Shown in pieces: positions 18,396 to 27,722 of a stretch of DNA of 48,068 nt; position 1 is the stretch's first letter, and each line of letters starts with the position of its first letter. Source of the stretch: Thermoplasmata archaeon (GTDB taxonomy: Archaea; Thermoplasmatota; E2; DHVEG-1); the NCBI GenBank assembly GCA_030640585.1, contig DAOWIZ010000018.1, positions 1 through 48,068 of the forward strand, in the 5' to 3' direction. Below the pieces are notes generated by a model that was not told the origin of the DNA, ran no database searches, and saw only the letters and a list, made by a program, of their open reading frames with translations. The translations under genes and the position numbers were made by a program.

Positions 18396-19837
18396 TTTGC
18401 AATCGTATATAATTTTTCATGTAATTTTACCATTGCAATTGTATCTTGTTTACAATATTTTAATAGATTTTGTTTATGCTTTTCTATTTCTTTTTTATCA
18501 TACTTTTTTAACATCATATATGCAAAAATTGCACTTGCTGTTAACCCATCAGAAATATCAAATCCGTCATAAGAAAATTCTGGAATTAAAACGGGACAAG
18601 TTACTTTTACTGAAGTTTTACCATGAAATTCTGGATTGTAATAATTATTTCTAATTATTGCCTCTAAATCAACTAATCTTTCTAAAATCACGTCAAAATC
18701 TTTTTTTAGATCTAGATATAGACCTTTAAGATAGTTAATAATCCTTTTCTCAAAACTACTATAGACAATAATACTTCCTGCTTCTTCTAAATCCAATATT
18801 AACTTTTTTGCGAGGTCTTCCCTGTAATCTCCATCAGGATTTGATAAAAATTCAAAATGGTCAACTATATGCCCAGGTTTTGAACATTTATGAATTGAAT
18901 ATTGTGTTGGAATTTGTTCATAAGGCTTTGTGTCGGGTAGTAATGGCAAAGCTGTCTGATAAGTTTCAAAATCTAAATAAAAAGATGGCCATATTATTTT
19001 ATCTAAATCTTTTTTTAGATTTTTATCTATATGTTGTGTATTATTTTTTACGCAGTCCTTCACTAAATTCTGTTTTGCAGATAATGAAAAACCATCAGGA
19101 ATGTCTTCAATAAATGTAACTCCCGACTGTAATAAAGTATTAAATTTTGTTTTTCCTAACCGAGGAATGTCAAAAAGATGATTTTTATATTTTTTCCCTA
19201 TACAGTCATTGAATATTTTACAATATTTACATTCATATCTGAGAGATGAAGTAGGTTTTTCATCAGTACTGGTAATATTATCTATTTGATCCCATAACCG
19301 ATCAAATTCTTTTACTTTTTCAATAACATCATCTGTATGATCAATTTCTCTAAAAAGATCTTTATCATCCATGCCCAGACGATAATCAGGAGAAATTAAA
19401 AATAAAGATATTTTTGATATATCAAATCCTGATTTATTCATTACCATTGTTGTATATGCCATATCATCAATATATTCATCTTTATCATTCATACCAGATT
19501 TTACTTCGATCATTTTCCATTTGTTATCTATTAACTCTAATATATCTGCTTTAGCTGCATAATTATCAACTAAAAAGGCGCTTTCAAAAAGAGTTGGCAT
19601 TATTCTCTTGTTTAACATATCACTTGTTTTTTTTGCATTTTCTTCAAAATTAGGTGCATATATAATCGCTCCATTTGGATAAAGATTTTGAGCTTTTTTC
19701 CCAATAGTCCTACCTTGCTCCATTAGAAATCTATCAGAGATAGTTAATGGTTTGGTAAATCCCTTGTTTCTTATAATCCATCCCAATGTTGGACAATTTA
19801 TTGCATTTAGAAATACTGTTTTATTAACATTATTCAA
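18392..19837 (-). CDS. DUF2779 family protein (RecB/Cas4-like nuclease plus RNase H-like region)
   Basis: FLNAINCPTLGWI, MIEVKSG, CKYCKIFNDC, FYLDFETYQTALPLLPDTKPYEQIPTQYSIH, CKQDTIAMVKLHEKL. TTG start at 19837 is preceded by GGAGGG. Confidence 0.75.
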   Translation of the reverse strand: MNNVNKTVFLNAINCPTLGWIIRNKGFTKPLTISDRFLMEQGRTIGKKAQNLYPNGAIIYAPNFEENAKKTSDMLNKRIMPTLFESAFLVDNYAAKADILELIDNKWKMIEVKSGMNDKDEYIDDMAYTTMVMNKSGFDISKISLFLISPDYRLGMDDKDLFREIDHTDDVIEKVKEFDRLWDQIDNITSTDEKPTSSLRYECKYCKIFNDCIGKKYKNHLFDIPRLGKTKFNTLLQSGVTFIEDIPDGFSLSAKQNLVKDCVKNNTQHIDKNLKKDLDKIIWPSFYLDFETYQTALPLLPDTKPYEQIPTQYSIHKCSKPGHIVDHFEFLSNPDGDYREDLAKKLILDLEEAGSIIVYSSFEKRIINYLKGLYLDLKKDFDVILERLVDLEAIIRNNYYNPEFHGKTSVKVTCPVLIPEFSYDGFDISDGLTASAIFAYMMLKKYDKKEIEKHKQNLLKYCKQDTIAMVKLHEKLYTIAN

Positions 19838-19920
19838 TTTTTCTTCCCTCCATTCATATATGTAAATAAAAGATGCTTTTAAATAACATTTTAAGATATG
19901 AAACATGGAGTTTTTTAATT

Positions 19921-20493
19921 ATGGGTAAAAAAGTATTTTGGTTAGATGTAGAAACTACGGGTTTAGATCCTGAACAGCAAGATATTATCCAACTTGCTTT
20001 TTTAATAGAAATCGATGGCGAAATCGCTGAAAGCCAAAATATGTTAATGCAACCTTTTAATTATAATGAAGTGCAACAAGACGCTCTTGATGTTCATGGT
20101 AGAACCATTGAAGAAATAAAAACATATCCTGATCCTCGTAAAACATATACTGATTTAATTTCTGTCCTTGAAAAATATGTAGATAGATATAATCCTTCAG
20201 ATAAGTTTCATCCAGCTGGCTATAATGCCAGATTTGACATGGATTTTTTAAGACAGTTCTTTATTAAAAATGGAGACGTTTATTATGGATCTTGGTTTAA
20301 TTATAAAGCAATTGACCCGATGTCTTTATTACACATACTTGATGGAATTGGAAGTGTTTCAATAGAGAATTATAAACTAGAAACTGTATGTAAACACTTT
20401 GATATATGTCATGATGCTCATGATGCATTAAGTGATATAACTGCAACAAGAGAACTTACAAAACTTATTTGTTCAAAATATATTAAAGGTTGA
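19921..20493 (+). CDS. DEDDh 3'-5' exonuclease (DnaQ/RNase T-like)
   Basis: VFWLDVETTGLDPEQQDIIQLAFLI, HPAGYNARFDMDFL, CHDAHDALSDITATREL; start revised to ATG 19921. Confidence 0.88.
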   Translation: MGKKVFWLDVETTGLDPEQQDIIQLAFLIEIDGEIAESQNMLMQPFNYNEVQQDALDVHGRTIEEIKTYPDPRKTYTDLISVLEKYVDRYNPSDKFHPAGYNARFDMDFLRQFFIKNGDVYYGSWFNYKAIDPMSLLHILDGIGSVSIENYKLETVCKHFDICHDAHDALSDITATRELTKLICSKYIKG

Positions 20494-20514
20494 ATTTAGT
20501 ATTGTTTTGCATTA

Positions 20515-22350
20515 TTAAAAATCGTAGAGAGAGTCAACATAGAATTTATGATGAAACGAAGAAATATTTTTAGATAAAAAAGCTAAATAATTAGAATAAT
20601 ATTTTTCGATATACTCGCAATACATTTTTCCCTCAGGCGCAATCTCGAATTGATAGTAGGTATGATTTCTTTGATTAAAATAATCTAAAAGACTATGCCT
20701 CTTTTCAGGATCATAATCACGAATTGATCTTGATTTTTCTTCAATTGAAATTTTTAGCAATCCAATAGAACCGAGCTTCATTATGTCTTCAAATAATTCA
20801 GGAGAATATAGAAAGTCAAAATCCATATTAAATTTATAAGCAAAGGAGTTTTGATAATTTTTCTGAACCCACTCTATCATCTCATAAATCTTTGTAATAA
20901 ATATCATAGGCACCTGAAAGTCCCCATGTACTCTCAAATATTCATAAAAAAACAATAGCAGCAATTCGAGTTGATATGATTTTTTAATTCTTTCTTTATC
21001 TATTTTTTTTCCTATAATGTTTTTTATATCACACCAATTTTTCTTAATTAACTTATTGCATGATTTTATATTATTATCTTTTTGGCAGAAAAAATATAGA
21101 GAGCCGCTACCCAATATTTCCATAGTGAGACTAGCCGCTAGCTTAGATTCATCATATAAAAAACGATGTGTGTCGCATATTTTAACTCGTAGGGATTTCG
21201 GTATCCCCCGCAATGCCGTACTTCCTATGTAGATTCTTTGTTTTTGAATTATTTTATTTACTTCTTTCTCGACATCGCTAATTATTGAAGGATTTTGGTT
21301 TAACAATTCTATGTACAATTTAATGTCTGGAGTTATAGCATGGGCTTTCAAATCGCATGTGCAACAAAAAACTCCTCCCCCTCGCAATTCATCTATTAAT
21401 TTTTTAGCTTCGTTAGTACCTTTATTTTTGATAAAATTTAGCAAATCATTATCGTCATATTCCCAAAAGAATTTATCCAGTTCTTGTTCTACTTCCTTTT
21501 TACTACTTGTGTCTAAAAGTTTTTTAAGCGTATATTCTAAAGCTTTTATTAGCATTATATTAGCAGCTACATTTTTTGGATGATTTATTATATTTGAATA
21601 ATAATGATACCTAGATATTAGAAAAGCTTCTCCAAGATTTATAGAAACTATTTCATCAAAAGATCTGTTTTCACCTTTTTTACCAATAACTAATTTATCC
21701 TTATCTCTTGATACATTTTCCAATATATGTTCCAAATTAAAACCAATAAAATTAATTCCAGTATGTAAACCATCACGAATAAGATAATCTATTCTATCTG
21801 CATCAATTTCTCCAGATATTATGCTGGATAGAAATTTATCTTCTTCGCTTAAACTCTTTTTCTTACCTGTTGCAATATTACCAATATTCGTAAAAAAAGA
21901 ATTTGATTTTTCGGTTATCCCTGCCTCTTTCAAAGCTTCTTTCACAACTGATTTATTACCCAGATTTGCAATTATGTTTCTCGTATACGCTTCATGCTTC
22001 CTGTATCGAGGTTGCGCTATTTTCTCCATTCTTTTAAGCCCAAGCTCTATGGTATGAGAAAAGGCAGAATGTCCTATATCATGCAATAGGCCAGCTAAGC
22101 GAATCTTTTGTCGATGCGTTTCATTAAATTCATTTTTAAACCTTTCAAAAATCAAATCAGCTATATGCATAGTACCTAATGAATGCTCAAATCTTGTATG
22201 CAATGCTCCTGGAAAAACAACGCTGGCAACGCCCAACTGTTTTATTCTTTTTAATCTTTGAAACTGTGGTAAATCTATCAATGTTTTTTCTAGCTTTGTT
22301 AATCTGATATACTTGTGTACGGGGTCAGGTATAGATGAGTCTAATTCCAT
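20515..22350 (-). CDS. HD-domain phosphohydrolase (SAMHD1/dGTPase-like)
   Basis: QLGVASVVFPGALHTRFEHSLGTMHIA, RLAGLLHDIGHSAFSHTIE, ISGEIDADRIDYLIRDGLHTG. Confidence 0.9.
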   Translation of the reverse strand: MELDSSIPDPVHKYIRLTKLEKTLIDLPQFQRLKRIKQLGVASVVFPGALHTRFEHSLGTMHIADLIFERFKNEFNETHRQKIRLAGLLHDIGHSAFSHTIELGLKRMEKIAQPRYRKHEAYTRNIIANLGNKSVVKEALKEAGITEKSNSFFTNIGNIATGKKKSLSEEDKFLSSIISGEIDADRIDYLIRDGLHTGINFIGFNLEHILENVSRDKDKLVIGKKGENRSFDEIVSINLGEAFLISRYHYYSNIINHPKNVAANIMLIKALEYTLKKLLDTSSKKEVEQELDKFFWEYDDNDLLNFIKNKGTNEAKKLIDELRGGGVFCCTCDLKAHAITPDIKLYIELLNQNPSIISDVEKEVNKIIQKQRIYIGSTALRGIPKSLRVKICDTHRFLYDESKLAASLTMEILGSGSLYFFCQKDNNIKSCNKLIKKNWCDIKNIIGKKIDKERIKKSYQLELLLLFFYEYLRVHGDFQVPMIFITKIYEMIEWVQKNYQNSFAYKFNMDFDFLYSPELFEDIMKLGSIGLLKISIEEKSRSIRDYDPEKRHSLLDYFNQRNHTYYQFEIAPEGKMYCEYIEKYYSNYLAFLSKNISSFHHKFYVDSLYDF

Positions 22351-22421
22351 AAATAAACAAATCTAATAAATTGATATAACTATATCGATAGTTGTCTTTT
22401 TTACTCTCCCCACCAAAACCC

Positions 22422-22445
22422 AGGGTTGTTTTTTTAAAGAAACAA
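22422..22445 (+). repeat. 24-bp motif copy 1 (AGGGTTGTTTTTTTAAAGAAACAA)
   Basis: Shared with 23437-23460 and 24830-24853; upstream of 22514 gene. Confidence 0.75.
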
Positions 22446-22513
22446 AAGATTTATAAACTCTAATACTATTGCCCTCTACAATGTTAAGAAATAAAGAATA
22501 AAAGAGGAATAAG

Positions 22514-22942
22514 ATGACTAAAATAATAAGAATATCAGATGAAGTATGGAACGTATTGCGGGATATGGGGAAGACAGGAGACTCGTTTGATGATGTACTA
22601 AGAAAAATATTAAAGGTTGAATCTGAGAATCAAAAAGGCCAAGACCTTACATGTAGAGGTGGCAGAATCCCGCATGGAACAAAAGTAACAGCTACATATA
22701 ACAGAGAGAGATATGAAGCTGAAATTAAAAATGGTAAATTTCGATATAATGGTAAAGCATACAATGGACCATCTCCAGCAGCTATGAGCATTACAAATAG
22801 CTCAGTTAATGGATGGTCATTTTGGGGAATAGAAAAAGAAGGAAAATGGAAACCACTAGTACATTTCAGAAAACATGTTTTTAACCAAAAAAATAAAAGT
22901 AATTCATGGAAAAAATATAAGAGAGATAATGCCAAAATTTAA
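22514..22942 (+). CDS. RHH-like N-terminus plus RAMA/DUF4357-like domain protein
   Basis: IIRISDEVWNVLRDMGKTGDSFDDVLRKIL; RGGRIPHGTKVTATYNRERYEAEIKNGKFRYNGKAYNGPSPAAMSITNSSVNGWSFWGIEKEGKWKPLVHFR. Confidence 0.7.
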   Translation: MTKIIRISDEVWNVLRDMGKTGDSFDDVLRKILKVESENQKGQDLTCRGGRIPHGTKVTATYNRERYEAEIKNGKFRYNGKAYNGPSPAAMSITNSSVNGWSFWGIEKEGKWKPLVHFRKHVFNQKNKSNSWKKYKRDNAKI

Positions 22943-23006
22943 AGAATATCTTGAATTAAAATTAAAAAAATAATTACTGTTTAAAATCTTGTTTTTCATC
23001 ATCTTT

Positions 23007-23387
23007 TTATCCTATAGTTTTCAATTCTTTATTGGCTTGAAAATTCCTCCTATCTAAACAACTTGTGCAATGAAGTTTAGAACGTGAATAATCAATAGGG
23101 TTTTTACCGCATTGCCTACAAAGCCCTTTAGCCACCCTTCTCTTTTCGTATATTTTGTTCATTTTCTCTCTTTTTTTCAGGCAGGCAGGACAATAGCGAG
23201 TCCATCCCTCAGGTCTTGGTTTGCCACAGTCATAGCAAAGACCTGCCTTCAGCCGTCTCCTATGCCATTCTCTGTGGTATTTTCTTTCACAGTCTTTGCA
23301 GTAACTTGACAACTTGTCTTTTTTCGAGTTATCATTATAAAACTGCGGTGCAGGCAGAAATCGATGACATCTAAAGCATTCCTTCAT
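23007..23387 (-). CDS. Cysteine-rich zinc-binding protein
   Basis: CFRCHRFLPAPQFY...SYCKDC; CYDCGKP...YCPACLKK; CRQCGKN...HCTSC. Confidence 0.65.
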   Translation of the reverse strand: MKECFRCHRFLPAPQFYNDNSKKDKLSSYCKDCERKYHREWHRRRLKAGLCYDCGKPRPEGWTRYCPACLKKREKMNKIYEKRRVAKGLCRQCGKNPIDYSRSKLHCTSCLDRRNFQANKELKTIG

Positions 23388-23436
23388 TGAACAACACGCT
23401 TACTCTTATCTGTTGATATACTAATTAAAGTTTCTT

Positions 23437-23460
23437 AGGGTTGGTTTTTTAAAGGGACAA
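23437..23460 (+). repeat. 24-bp motif copy 2 (AGGGTTGGTTTTTTAAAGGGACAA)
   Basis: Upstream of 23475 gene. Confidence 0.75.
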
Positions 23461-23474
23461 CTATTGTTTATTAA

Positions 23475-23972
23475 ATGATTAAAATGTATAAAAAACAATC
23501 TTTTGAAGATATGATGACATCTGAAAAAGAGGTTGCAGATTACCTGTCTCATCTTGGTATCTTTTGGGAGTATGAACGACCTGTTTTTGTATATGATGAT
23601 AAAGGCAGGCCAAGAGTTTGGACTCCTGATTTTTATCTACCTCAATTAGGTATATATGTTGAGGTCTGCGGTTCTAAAAATTTCAATTATGAATATAGGG
23701 AAAAAGTGTACAAAAACAATGGTATTTTTACTGTATTTATCCACTGGTATAAAGATAAACACAAATGGAAGAAATTTCTTGGCAAAAGATTACAAGAAAT
23801 TGAAAAATATTGGAAAAATAAAGTAGATATGATTACTAATGCTATTTTAACAGAAAAAAAAGTAGAATATCAAAAAGTTGAAAAAGGCTCTTGCCCTTAT
23901 TGTGGTTGTGATGTTTATCTCGGAAGTGAAAATACTGCCAAAATGTGTGGTTTATGTGGGGAAATATGGTAA
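23475..23972 (+). CDS. PD-(D/E)XK-like nuclease with C-terminal zinc ribbon
   Basis: VWTPDFYLPQLGIYVEVCGSKN; CPYCGCDV...CGLCGE. Confidence 0.65.
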   Translation: MIKMYKKQSFEDMMTSEKEVADYLSHLGIFWEYERPVFVYDDKGRPRVWTPDFYLPQLGIYVEVCGSKNFNYEYREKVYKNNGIFTVFIHWYKDKHKWKKFLGKRLQEIEKYWKNKVDMITNAILTEKKVEYQKVEKGSCPYCGCDVYLGSENTAKMCGLCGEIW

Positions 23973-24271
23973 AGAATGATATTGAAGAATTTATTTCAAA
24001 GTTTATTGGACAGGTTAAATCAGGTATACCAAAAGGTTGTGTGTTAAGTAGTAACTTTGATTTTGATCTTTCTGTTGTGACAACGAAAAAAAACAAAGGT
24101 AAATTAGACATACTCTTAGCAACTATGGAGCACACTTCCGATACAAAGCAAGTTCACAGATTAAAATTTTCAATCGCCGACAAAAAATCTCGTGAGGAAA
24201 GCACTCAATATTTAAATAAAGTGATACAAAATTTCGCATCAGAACTATCTAAATTAGATCAATCAAAATAA
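23969..24271 (+). CDS. Small hypothetical protein (possible Trypco-like domain)
   Basis: ATG at 23969 overlaps the upstream stop (ATGGTAA). FDFDLSVVTTKKNKGKLDILLA...HRLKFSI; domain suggestion is weak. Confidence 0.5.
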   Translation, partial: VKNDIEEFISKFIGQVKSGIPKGCVLSSNFDFDLSVVTTKKNKGKLDILLATMEHTSDTKQVHRLKFSIADKKSREESTQYLNKVIQNFASELSKLDQSK

Positions 24272-24377
24272 CCTCATTTTCAACATCTTTTTATCCTCTT
24301 AATAAACCATTTCTACATGGGTAAAATATTTATCATAGGAGATATATAATAACATGTAGGTTTTAGACTCGATAAAT

Positions 24378-24815
24378 ATGACTAACGAATCAAAAATTGT
24401 AAACGGAATACAATACAAAAAATGCAGTAAATGTAAACAATTCAAACCACTACAACAGTTTTACAAAATAAAGCGTGGTACTTTTGGTGTAAAGAGTGAA
24501 TGCAAGAAATGTAGTATAATAAGATTTAATGACTGGATAGAAAATAACCGTTCTAAATATCTAAAAACAGGACGAATGTATGCTAGCAACAGATACAGAA
24601 ATGACCCCGTGCATAGGGAACGGGCAAAACAGATGAGTCGTGAATGGAGAAAAAACAACCCTGATTACCTAAGAAATTGGAAACTTAAAAACCCTGAACA
24701 GCAAAGAGAATGGGTAAAGGCCAATCCTGATTATCATAGAGAACGGCAGCGGATATTTAGAAAGGAAAACCCAGATTATTACAGAAATCTACGAGCAATG
24801 AAGCAGAAGGTGTGA
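24378..24815 (+). CDS. Zinc-binding, basic repeat protein (phage/HNH-associated type)
   Basis: KKCSKCKQFKPLQQFY...SECKKC followed by recurring NPDYxR units. Confidence 0.6.
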   Translation: MTNESKIVNGIQYKKCSKCKQFKPLQQFYKIKRGTFGVKSECKKCSIIRFNDWIENNRSKYLKTGRMYASNRYRNDPVHRERAKQMSREWRKNNPDYLRNWKLKNPEQQREWVKANPDYHRERQRIFRKENPDYYRNLRAMKQKV

Positions 24816-24829
24816 GTTTGCCAACAGAT

Positions 24830-24853
24830 AGGGTTGATTTTTTAAAGAAACAA
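24830..24853 (+). repeat. 24-bp motif copy 3 (AGGGTTGATTTTTTAAAGAAACAA)
   Basis: Upstream of small ORF 24887. Confidence 0.75.
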
Positions 24854-24886
24854 CTGTTATAAAATATTATTTTAAGGTAGTAAAAG

Positions 24887-25039
24887 ATGAAAGAAGAATA
24901 TGCGGATAGACCATGTCCTGCTTGTGGGAATATGATTCCTGCAAAAAAGAAAGTTTGCCCATCATGTGAGCTTAGGGTTGGAAGAGTTAATAAAAATTCT
25001 AAAGCACCAGGTTCTTATAGGGGTTATATAAAAAAGTGA
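24887..25039 (+). CDS. Small zinc-ribbon protein (50 aa, absent from ORF track)
   Basis: MKEEYADRPCPACGNMIPAKKKVCPSCELRVGRVNKNSKAPGSYRGYIKK*. Confidence 0.6.
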   Translation: MKEEYADRPCPACGNMIPAKKKVCPSCELRVGRVNKNSKAPGSYRGYIKK

Positions 25040-25041
25040 AA

Positions 25042-26127
25042 TTAAGTTATTAAATTTTTTATCGTTTCTAAACTGTTCTCAATATCGTCCTTAATTCTCT
25101 CAAGATTTGTCCTAATATACGAACTAGCGTTGTCAATCTGAGTTAACTTCGACTCAAAACTTTTAAACATAAAAAGCTTTGATTTCATATCCTCAATTTC
25201 TTTTTGAATCTCTCCAATTGGGATCTCTTTTTTATCATCTTTTATTGTAACAAAAAGTCTAGCAACTCTAAATGCAAAATATAGCCCATATTCATCAAAA
25301 GAAGTAACAATATATTTTTTTGTTATTTTCACAGGACGAAGAGCTGAAGGTATTTGTTGTTGGTTCTTAAACAAAAATATACCAAATTTAGATCCTCTGT
25401 TCTTTATCGCGTCATTAACTTCATCTATAGTTCTTTTATGAGAATATGCTGGACTATCTTTACATTCAACTATGATTCTTTTTTTATTATCGCTATCTAT
25501 ATCTATATTAATATCACCAATTTTATTGGTCTTTCCTAATCTATCGCCGACATATTCAACTTTATCTTCATAGGGTGAACAAATTTTCTCAATTTGTTCC
25601 AGGACAGTATCCTCAAATTTCCCTCCTTTCAAAGTAGTTTTTGAAACAATTTCTTCTTTTACTTCTTCTTTTAATAATTCATCTCTCAACTCTTTAATTT
25701 TCTCAAAAACCTCTTCCTTTAGTTTCTTGATAGGTGAACCTTCTTCATAAGGGCTTAATAAATCACCAATTTTTCCTTTTTTTAAATCAAAATATTGTTC
25801 AAACATAAGACGAAATTTACCCATACAGCTAGCATTATTCTCCATATCAAACGTTTTTTCTATCATATCCTGTATATTTTCGTTTTGGTATTCAAATTGT
25901 TTTAAAAGTTTGTTAAATTCTTTCTCGATATAATCAACGTTTTCAGTTAAAGATAGATTCCTCAAACCTATTGTACCCATAATAACTGCTTTTTTAATGA
26001 ACTCTTCTCTTCTATCTGGCTTTATATCTTTTAAAATTTTATATGCATTAATATCATCGACTTCTAAATTATGAATTATTATTTTTTCATCTCGTAGCTC
26101 GATGTTTTTATCCGATCCAGAACTCAT
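25042..26127 (-). CDS. PD-(D/E)XK nuclease-like protein with coiled-coil C-terminus
   Basis: GKFEDTVLEQIEKI...GDINIDIDSDNKKRIIVECKDSPAYSHKRTIDEVNDAI. Confidence 0.65.
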   Translation of the reverse strand: MSSGSDKNIELRDEKIIIHNLEVDDINAYKILKDIKPDRREEFIKKAVIMGTIGLRNLSLTENVDYIEKEFNKLLKQFEYQNENIQDMIEKTFDMENNASCMGKFRLMFEQYFDLKKGKIGDLLSPYEEGSPIKKLKEEVFEKIKELRDELLKEEVKEEIVSKTTLKGGKFEDTVLEQIEKICSPYEDKVEYVGDRLGKTNKIGDINIDIDSDNKKRIIVECKDSPAYSHKRTIDEVNDAIKNRGSKFGIFLFKNQQQIPSALRPVKITKKYIVTSFDEYGLYFAFRVARLFVTIKDDKKEIPIGEIQKEIEDMKSKLFMFKSFESKLTQIDNASSYIRTNLERIKDDIENSLETIKNLIT

Positions 26128-26819
26128 TTTCTTTCCCCCAATTCTTCTTTAATAATTTTCCTAAGTTTCTTTTCAAAAACTTCAGCGAAGATTTCAGCTT
26201 TTTTACGCGTTTCAAACTCTAATTCTTCTTCATATAATTGTTGATATTTCTCAGTATTTTCTGGCTCTGTTTCTTCTTTATCATAAATTTGTAAAGTCTC
26301 TGGAAGTTTTTCAATATCATTAAAAATTTTTTCTATATTTATTTTAGGGCAATAGTCTATCTCTAAAGAATATCTATCCTTGATATAATCAATAATCTTA
26401 TTTTTATCTAATCGAAATTTATTATCTTCTTTTTTTTCTAAAAACCCTGCCAATGAATTTATTGTAAACCTGCTTGTATACATGTTATTAATTTCCTTAT
26501 TTATATCAAATAATCGATCAAGAGGCTCTTTACCTAACCATATATGCCTACAGACACCATTGCAGATTAATTTATAATCACAAAAGAAAACATCTTTAAA
26601 ATCTCTAATCGGCACTTCTTTTTCATCAACAAGAGACTTGCTTGCTTTCCAACGGCCTACAATATCTACAAGTCGTTCTAAATCCTTATTTACATCTTTG
26701 AAGTGAACAAAGTAAAAGCTGTTATCTATATAATATTCATGATCTTCAGCAATCTTAATCGCATCAGATAAACTTGGACTACTTGTTTTAGATGAAAATC
26801 TAATAATGAATTTTGACAT
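26124..26819 (-). CDS. Hypothetical protein, translationally coupled partner of 25042-26127
   Basis: 4-bp overlap with downstream gene; likely start MSKFIIRFSS. Confidence 0.55.
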   Translation of the reverse strand: MSKFIIRFSSKTSSPSLSDAIKIAEDHEYYIDNSFYFVHFKDVNKDLERLVDIVGRWKASKSLVDEKEVPIRDFKDVFFCDYKLICNGVCRHIWLGKEPLDRLFDINKEINNMYTSRFTINSLAGFLEKKEDNKFRLDKNKIIDYIKDRYSLEIDYCPKINIEKIFNDIEKLPETLQIYDKEETEPENTEKYQQLYEEELEFETRKKAEIFAEVFEKKLRKIIKEELGERK

Positions 26820-26948
26820 AAAATAAATATAAATGTCTTTTCTAATAAAACTTAGTATCAAGTTAAAAATTATATTTTAATATTTTACAACCTCTTAAAA
26901 TCTTGAAATTGAATAGATTTTTATACTACCAATTTCGCTTTTTCATTA

Positions 26949-27680
26949 ATGACAAGAATAAAGATGGTCCAAGAGCAGGTTGACGAAGCGCTTAAACTTC
27001 TTAAGCAAGGTTACACACCTAAACAACTTGCAGAGAAATATGGAGTGCATAGGTCCGTTATTTATAGAAGGGTTAAACAACCCAATGTTGCGAAGGACAT
27101 TCCAGTTAAAATTAAAAACAAAGTTATCAAAGCAATCAAAGACGGGCATACAAAAGCAGAAGCAGCACAGATGTATGGATTGAATATAGGAACTGTATAT
27201 AACTTTACTAAAGGCATTGCAGAAGGGCATAGATCACAAGGTAACCACATCATTAGAAAGAACGGGATAAAACTCCTAAATAGACTGATGACAGATGGTT
27301 ACCTTATCTCAGATTTCAACGTACCTGTTGTTAGAAATCTTCAGAGCAAATTTCCAATAATAAGAACAGCTCGTTATAAGGAGAAAACTTTTTTTTATCT
27401 ACCTGGCCGTGAGGAGGAGACAATTGAGGCTTTTTTCCGTGAGAAACCAGATAGAATAATTAGCTATGTGTCAATAGAAGAATTATCTTATCTTTTAGGT
27501 GTGAAGTTTTCCAGGAAAACCACGATGACACTTGTAAGAAAATATAAAGGCAAACATAAGAGTTATTGGAGAAGCAGACGTCTTATACAGAGGAGTATTT
27601 TTGACTGGGTAGATGATAACCCATTTAAAAACAATATTGAAACAAGTTTTAGATTAATGCCAAAAAAAGGAGAATGGTGA
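26949..27680 (+). CDS. Protein with two N-terminal HTH motifs (Hin/resolvase-like HTH)
   Basis: ALKLLKQGYTPKQLAEKYGVHRSVIYRRV and AIKDGHTKAEAAQMYGLNIGTVYNF. Confidence 0.65.
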   Translation: MTRIKMVQEQVDEALKLLKQGYTPKQLAEKYGVHRSVIYRRVKQPNVAKDIPVKIKNKVIKAIKDGHTKAEAAQMYGLNIGTVYNFTKGIAEGHRSQGNHIIRKNGIKLLNRLMTDGYLISDFNVPVVRNLQSKFPIIRTARYKEKTFFYLPGREEETIEAFFREKPDRIISYVSIEELSYLLGVKFSRKTTMTLVRKYKGKHKSYWRSRRLIQRSIFDWVDDNPFKNNIETSFRLMPKKGEW

Positions 27681-27722
27681 TAAGTAGTGGTAGTAAAAAA
27701 TAATTTTACTTATCCCCTTTTA

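Noticed and set aside
22990-24299. Repeated TTTTCAnCATCTTTTTATCCT after the stops of 22942 and 24271 as a possible mobile repeat
   Set aside because: Only two copies of ~20 bp, both directly after + strand stops and T-rich; more likely transcription termination sequence.
24378-24815. NPDYxR repeats as a DNA-level tandem repeat or CRISPR-like array
   Set aside because: Repeat is at protein level with irregular spacing and no conserved nucleotide repeat; no CRISPR array seen anywhere in the window.
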